The notes beneath the pieces are model-generated. The model searched no databases. It saw only the letters and a program-made list of their open reading frames with translations, and had not been told where the DNA came from. Both the position numbers and the translations under genes were made by a program. Source: Megamonas hypermegale_A (GTDB lineage Bacteria > Bacillota > Negativicutes > Selenomonadales > Selenomonadaceae). Taken from it: a DNA stretch of 64,000 bases. Of the stretch, positions 60,872 to 64,000 are shown piece after piece (position 1 is the stretch's first letter; each line of letters starts with the position of its first letter). The stretch is taken from NCBI RefSeq assembly GCF_030371585.1, contig NZ_JAUDCE010000005.1; one strand, given 5' to 3'.

Positions 60872-61897
60872 TTACTTGGTGAAGTCAATGACAACTTTCA
60901 GCATGGAAGCAGCATTTTTGTCAAAATCGCTGAAAGCTTTGTCTGCTTCATCTAGTGAATATGTGTTAGTAACGATTTTTTCCAAATCCACTTTTCCTGA
61001 TTTCACAAGGTCAATTAGTTCCAGAAAATCTTTTTTGAGCGCATTGCGCGAACCGAAAACATTCAATTCTTTTTTCTGCAACAAAGTGAAATCAAAATCC
61101 ACATTCTTTTTGCCTACACCGATTTGTACGACACGCGCTCCGTAAGCAGCTGCTTCAATGCAGTTCAAAAATGTTGACGGCAGTCCTACTGCTTCGATAG
61201 TTACGTCAAAATAATTGCCGCCTGTGATTTCTTCAACTCTTTGAATGAAGTTTTCATGGCTGTCGTTTAAAATGCCTCCGTCAAGACCGAATGTTTCTAC
61301 GGCATAATTCATTTTCTTTTCCGCTACATCGGAGATATAAACCTTTGCGCCTTTTGCTTTGGCAGCAACAGCGGCAAGCACGCCGATTGTTCCGGCGCCG
61401 ATGACAAGGACATTATCGCCTGCTTTCACATCTGCTCGGCTCACACCATGATAGCTGATACAGAACGGTTCGATTAAGGCAAGCGTTTTTGCCGGCAGAC
61501 CTTTTCCGTCATAAATGCGTTCAATCGGCATGGTGATATACTCCGAAAAAGCACCGTCGCGCTGAGCGCCAAGCGTTTCATTGCTCGTGCAGCAGTTCAC
61601 AAGGCCGCGCTGGCACGAATAACATTTTGTGCAGTTGAAATACGGATTGCACGTAACAATCATGCCCGGCTTTAAATTGCGGTCGTTCTCATCAATTTCA
61701 ACGATTTCCGCGGAAAATTCATGACCCGGAATGCGTGGATAGGAAGCGTAGGCAAACGTGCCGCGATACGTGCCCAAATCACTGCCGCAAATTCCGCCGT
61801 AGAGAACTTTGAGCAGTGCTTCACCCTTTTTTCGCACCGGTTTCGGCGTATCAATGATATTGACATCGCCCGGCTTGTTGATAATAATAGTTTTCAC
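60872..61897 (-). CDS. lgoD: Zinc-dependent medium-chain dehydrogenase, L-galactonate 5-dehydrogenase-like
   Basis: About 341 residues from GTG 61897, eight bases after GAGG. GHEFSAEIVEID binds catalytic zinc, structural zinc Cys are in CTKCYSCQRGLVNCC, and the NAD site is VIGAGTIGVLAA. Closest in type to E. coli LgoD (L-galactonate to D-tagaturonate), which would feed UxaB directly; other polyol or aldonate dehydrogenases are similar, so the symbol is tentative. First gene after the sigma-54 promoter. Confidence 0.75.
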   Translation of the reverse strand: MKTIIINKPGDVNIIDTPKPVRKKGEALLKVLYGGICGSDLGTYRGTFAYASYPRIPGHEFSAEIVEIDENDRNLKPGMIVTCNPYFNCTKCYSCQRGLVNCCTSNETLGAQRDGAFSEYITMPIERIYDGKGLPAKTLALIEPFCISYHGVSRADVKAGDNVLVIGAGTIGVLAAVAAKAKGAKVYISDVAEKKMNYAVETFGLDGGILNDSHENFIQRVEEITGGNYFDVTIEAVGLPSTFLNCIEAAAYGARVVQIGVGKKNVDFDFTLLQKKELNVFGSRNALKKDFLELIDLVKSGKVDLEKIVTNTYSLDEADKAFSDFDKNAASMLKVVIDFTK

Positions 61898-61941
61898 GAA
61901 AAACACCTCAAATATAAATATATTTTCTGTTTAATATATAT

Positions 61942-61958
61942 TGCATTTTCCGTGCCAA
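61942..61958 (-). promoter_or_regulatory. Sigma-54 (-24/-12) promoter of the catabolic operon
   Basis: Minus strand TTGGCACGGAAAATGCA fits the consensus TTGGCACGNNNNTTGCA with one change (A for T). GG and GC are spaced 10 bp as required. A perfect palindrome GGAAAATTTTCC (61973-61984) lies just upstream. The activator gene is next door. Confidence 0.85.
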
Positions 61959-62046
61959 CTTTTCAGATTTTAGGAAAATTTTCCAGAAATGTTGATATTT
62001 AGCATAATTGCAACTTATTTACTTTTAGATTATATTTATAGCCCGC

Positions 62047-62097
62047 AAAAAATAAAACTGTATTGTATCATATTTGAGATACTACAGTCTTATTTTT
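62047..62097 (-). terminator. Terminator after the sigma-54 regulator gene
   Basis: GACTGTAGTATC and GATACAATACAGT pair (two-base bulge), followed on the minus strand by TTTTATTTTTT. It insulates the operon promoter from the regulator gene. Confidence 0.8.
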
Positions 62098-62101
62098 GAG
62101 A

Positions 62102-63949
62102 TTATTTTATTTTTCGCCAAAAAGTAGCTCGGCTGATATTGAGCAGATGACATATTTCATTCGTGGAATAATTCTTTTCCATTAATTGATGAATAATTTC
62201 CCGCTCCATCGTTTTCAAATCGCCGTTTAGCGGAATAGTAACCGTCTTTTCTGTTGGCTGTTGCGTTTCACTGCCGTCATCATCCAAAATGGCTTTTAAA
62301 TCGTCGATTGAGAAATCTTCATTATATATGGAAGCTACTACTTCGGCAATGTTCTTCAGCTCGCGGATATTGCCGTACCACGGATAACTGAACAGATATT
62401 TTTCGATTTTGGCATTCAGCTTTATCGGTTTTATATCATCCGGCTGGTATTTTGCCAGATAAAAATTAAAAATAGGCATGATATCTTTGCGGCGATTGCG
62501 AAGCGGCGGCAGCGTAAGACGCAGTACATTTATACGATAATACAAATCCTGACGGAATTCGCCTTTTTGTACAGCCTGTTTCAAATTTTTATTCGTAGCG
62601 CAGATTAAGCGGATATCTATCGGCAGAATTTTATCATCGCCGATACGCATTATTTCCCGCTCCTGCAATACGCGCAGCAGACGGCTCTGTATATCGAGCG
62701 GCAGGTCGCCGATTTCATCGAGGAAAATCGTCCCTGTATTGGCAAGTTCGAACAATCCTTTTTTGCCGGATTTTCTCGCTCCCGTGAACGCACCGTCAAC
62801 GTAGCCGAACAGCTCCGATTCGATAAGTGTCGGCGGCAGTGAAGCGCAGTTTACGGAAACGAACGGTTTATCAGCACGGCTGCTGGCATTATGAATGCTT
62901 TGTGCCAGTCCTTCCTTGCCTGTACCCGTTTCGCCGTAGATTAATATAGTGGAATTGAGTTTGGCAAATTTTTGCGCCGTGGAGATAAGCCGCTCCATTT
63001 CCGCTGACTGATAGATAATGTCATCGAATGTTTTCTTGGCATACAGACCTTTTTGATACAGCGAAACCTGTATTTTATGTGCCTGTTTTTCGATATCATT
63101 TATCTTCTGGAAAATCAGTACGTCGCTGTTAAGTTCGTCGTTTACATTGATGTTGATAATATCCAATAGCATTTTCTCGTTGTTAATGTCAACGATTTTG
63201 CCGTTCTGCCTGTTCAGATATTCCGTCAAAGCATGATGTTCCTGCTGTTTGAGAAAGGACAGGTTGTTTTTGATGATTTTGCGCCCCATTTTGTTCTGGA
63301 AAATAGCCTTCTTCTGCGCATTGTAGACAATAATTCCTTCATTAATATTGTCGATAATGGCTTGCAGCGTTTGCAGGCGCAGACGCTTTTTCTGCTGGAT
63401 TTCCACAATGTTAAGCGCTTCTTTCAGTGCATTTAACACGCTGAGTTCATCCGATTTTATATAGATACAGTTTTTTATATTGTAGTTTTTCGCCAGCGAA
63501 ATCGGTACGAAATCGCCGACAATGCCGTCGATATTGTTCATAACGACTTTTTCCATAATCAGCTTGATATCATCATCGTTTTTATACGGATTGATGGTCA
63601 GATAAACGCCGTTGATATTTATATTATCGTTCATTTTGTCGATGAGATTGCTGCTGGAAATTATGGCAATGCGCTTGCAGCCCTTTTGACTTAAAGTTTC
63701 TATCGCCGTGAAAATATCCGAAAATGAAATATTCACATCAACAATCAGCTTGTCGGTGTATTTTTTCAAATCACGGGCCGTGCCGCCGCGGCTGATGACA
63801 ACGGAGATATCGGGGTATTGTTTCACTTTCTGCACGGCATCTTTATTTGTAGCAATAATTATCGGGATATTCAGCTTCAGCTCGTTAAAAACATTTTGAG
63901 CAACCTGAGCAATATCGTAATGGGGAGCAACGAACAGAATAGAATTCAT
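62102..63949 (-). CDS. Sigma-54-dependent transcriptional activator with PrpR-type sensor domain
   Basis: 615 residues. Residues 1-180 resemble the PrpR N-terminal sensor (VAPHYDIAQVAQNVFNEL; VVISRGGTARDLKK). A PAS-like segment follows (about 195-310). The AAA+ domain has Walker A GETGTGKEG, the sigma-54 contact loop GAFTGA, and Walker B FLDEIGDLP. A Fis-type HTH ends the protein (TNEICHLLNISRATFWRKIK). Such proteins bind upstream of -24/-12 promoters and open them with ATP. The adjacent promoter at 61942-61958 is the obvious target. The inducer is probably a sugar acid or its breakdown product. Confidence 0.92.
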   Translation of the reverse strand: MNSILFVAPHYDIAQVAQNVFNELKLNIPIIIATNKDAVQKVKQYPDISVVISRGGTARDLKKYTDKLIVDVNISFSDIFTAIETLSQKGCKRIAIISSSNLIDKMNDNININGVYLTINPYKNDDDIKLIMEKVVMNNIDGIVGDFVPISLAKNYNIKNCIYIKSDELSVLNALKEALNIVEIQQKKRLRLQTLQAIIDNINEGIIVYNAQKKAIFQNKMGRKIIKNNLSFLKQQEHHALTEYLNRQNGKIVDINNEKMLLDIININVNDELNSDVLIFQKINDIEKQAHKIQVSLYQKGLYAKKTFDDIIYQSAEMERLISTAQKFAKLNSTILIYGETGTGKEGLAQSIHNASSRADKPFVSVNCASLPPTLIESELFGYVDGAFTGARKSGKKGLFELANTGTIFLDEIGDLPLDIQSRLLRVLQEREIMRIGDDKILPIDIRLICATNKNLKQAVQKGEFRQDLYYRINVLRLTLPPLRNRRKDIMPIFNFYLAKYQPDDIKPIKLNAKIEKYLFSYPWYGNIRELKNIAEVVASIYNEDFSIDDLKAILDDDGSETQQPTEKTVTIPLNGDLKTMEREIIHQLMEKNYSTNEICHLLNISRATFWRKIK

Positions 63950-64000
63950 AGTGCATCTCCTCCTATTAATTGATATAATTAATATATCCGTTATGCTGGT

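Noticed and set aside
1..64000. CRISPR arrays, rRNA genes and prophage
   Set aside because: No regularly spaced direct repeats, rRNA sequence or phage structural genes were seen anywhere in the window.

Overview
This 64 kb window comes from an anaerobic, fermentative bacterium with Gram-positive-type ribosomal operon organisation. Several things point to a diderm Firmicute of the Negativicutes (Selenomonadaceae-like): adenylate kinase with a four-Cys lid, a zinc-type S14, strong GGAGG ribosome sites with many TTG and GTG starts, ECF transporter genes behind the alpha operon, an [FeFe] hydrogenase with its maturases, and a sigma-54 regulator. The genus is not claimed.

Layout. 0.1-5.6 kb is accessory: a lipoprotein flavodoxin, an aldo/keto reductase and sugar O-acetyltransferase pair, a Nudix hydrolase, a 38-residue membrane peptide inside an inverted promoter/terminator arrangement (possible type I toxin locus), an XRE-methyltransferase fusion, one copy of an undescribed intergenic repeat, and a DUF134-NifX fusion with a retained internal start. 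5.6-32.2 kb (minus strand) is the translation core: rpmG-secE-nusG-rplKAJL, then the L7Ae-like gene-rpsL-rpsG-fusA-tuf, S10, spc and alpha operons, ecfA1A2T and truA. rpoBC is absent from its usual place between rplL and the L7Ae-like gene. 32.4-32.7 kb holds four tRNA genes. 33.0-34.7 kb is a two-gene SufCB-like Fe-S system, followed by one secreted protein. 35.5-43.6 kb is a complete argCJBDFGH operon. 43.6-53.2 kb (minus) is an NADH-type trimeric [FeFe] hydrogenase followed by the H-cluster maturases hydE, hydG and hydF. 53.4-64 kb (minus) is a hexuronate/aldonate catabolic operon (dehydrogenase, LarA-like protein, MFS transporter, uxaB, uxaA, kdgK, eda) with a sigma-54 promoter and a PrpR-like activator gene immediately upstream.

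The most striking element is at 47,678-49,500. hydE is split by a 1,823-bp IStron, a chimera of a group I self-splicing intron and an IS200/IS605-type TnpB/omega-RNA element. It sits exactly after TTGAT. The intron core elements P, Q, R and S can be read, a 9-bp P1 with a U.G pair forms at the boundary, and the element ends in G. Precise splicing would join 197 and 871 nt into an uninterrupted 355-codon hydE. The same 3' boundary defines the TnpB guide, which would match the empty hydE allele. A 27-bp inverted repeat flanks tnpB and could fold the intron core onto the 3' splice site. Hydrogenase maturation in this strain is therefore predicted to depend on RNA splicing of a mobile element.

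A ~320-410 bp repeat family occurs twice in opposite orientations (4.4 kb and 46.3 kb). The second copy carries its own nested palindromic insertion.
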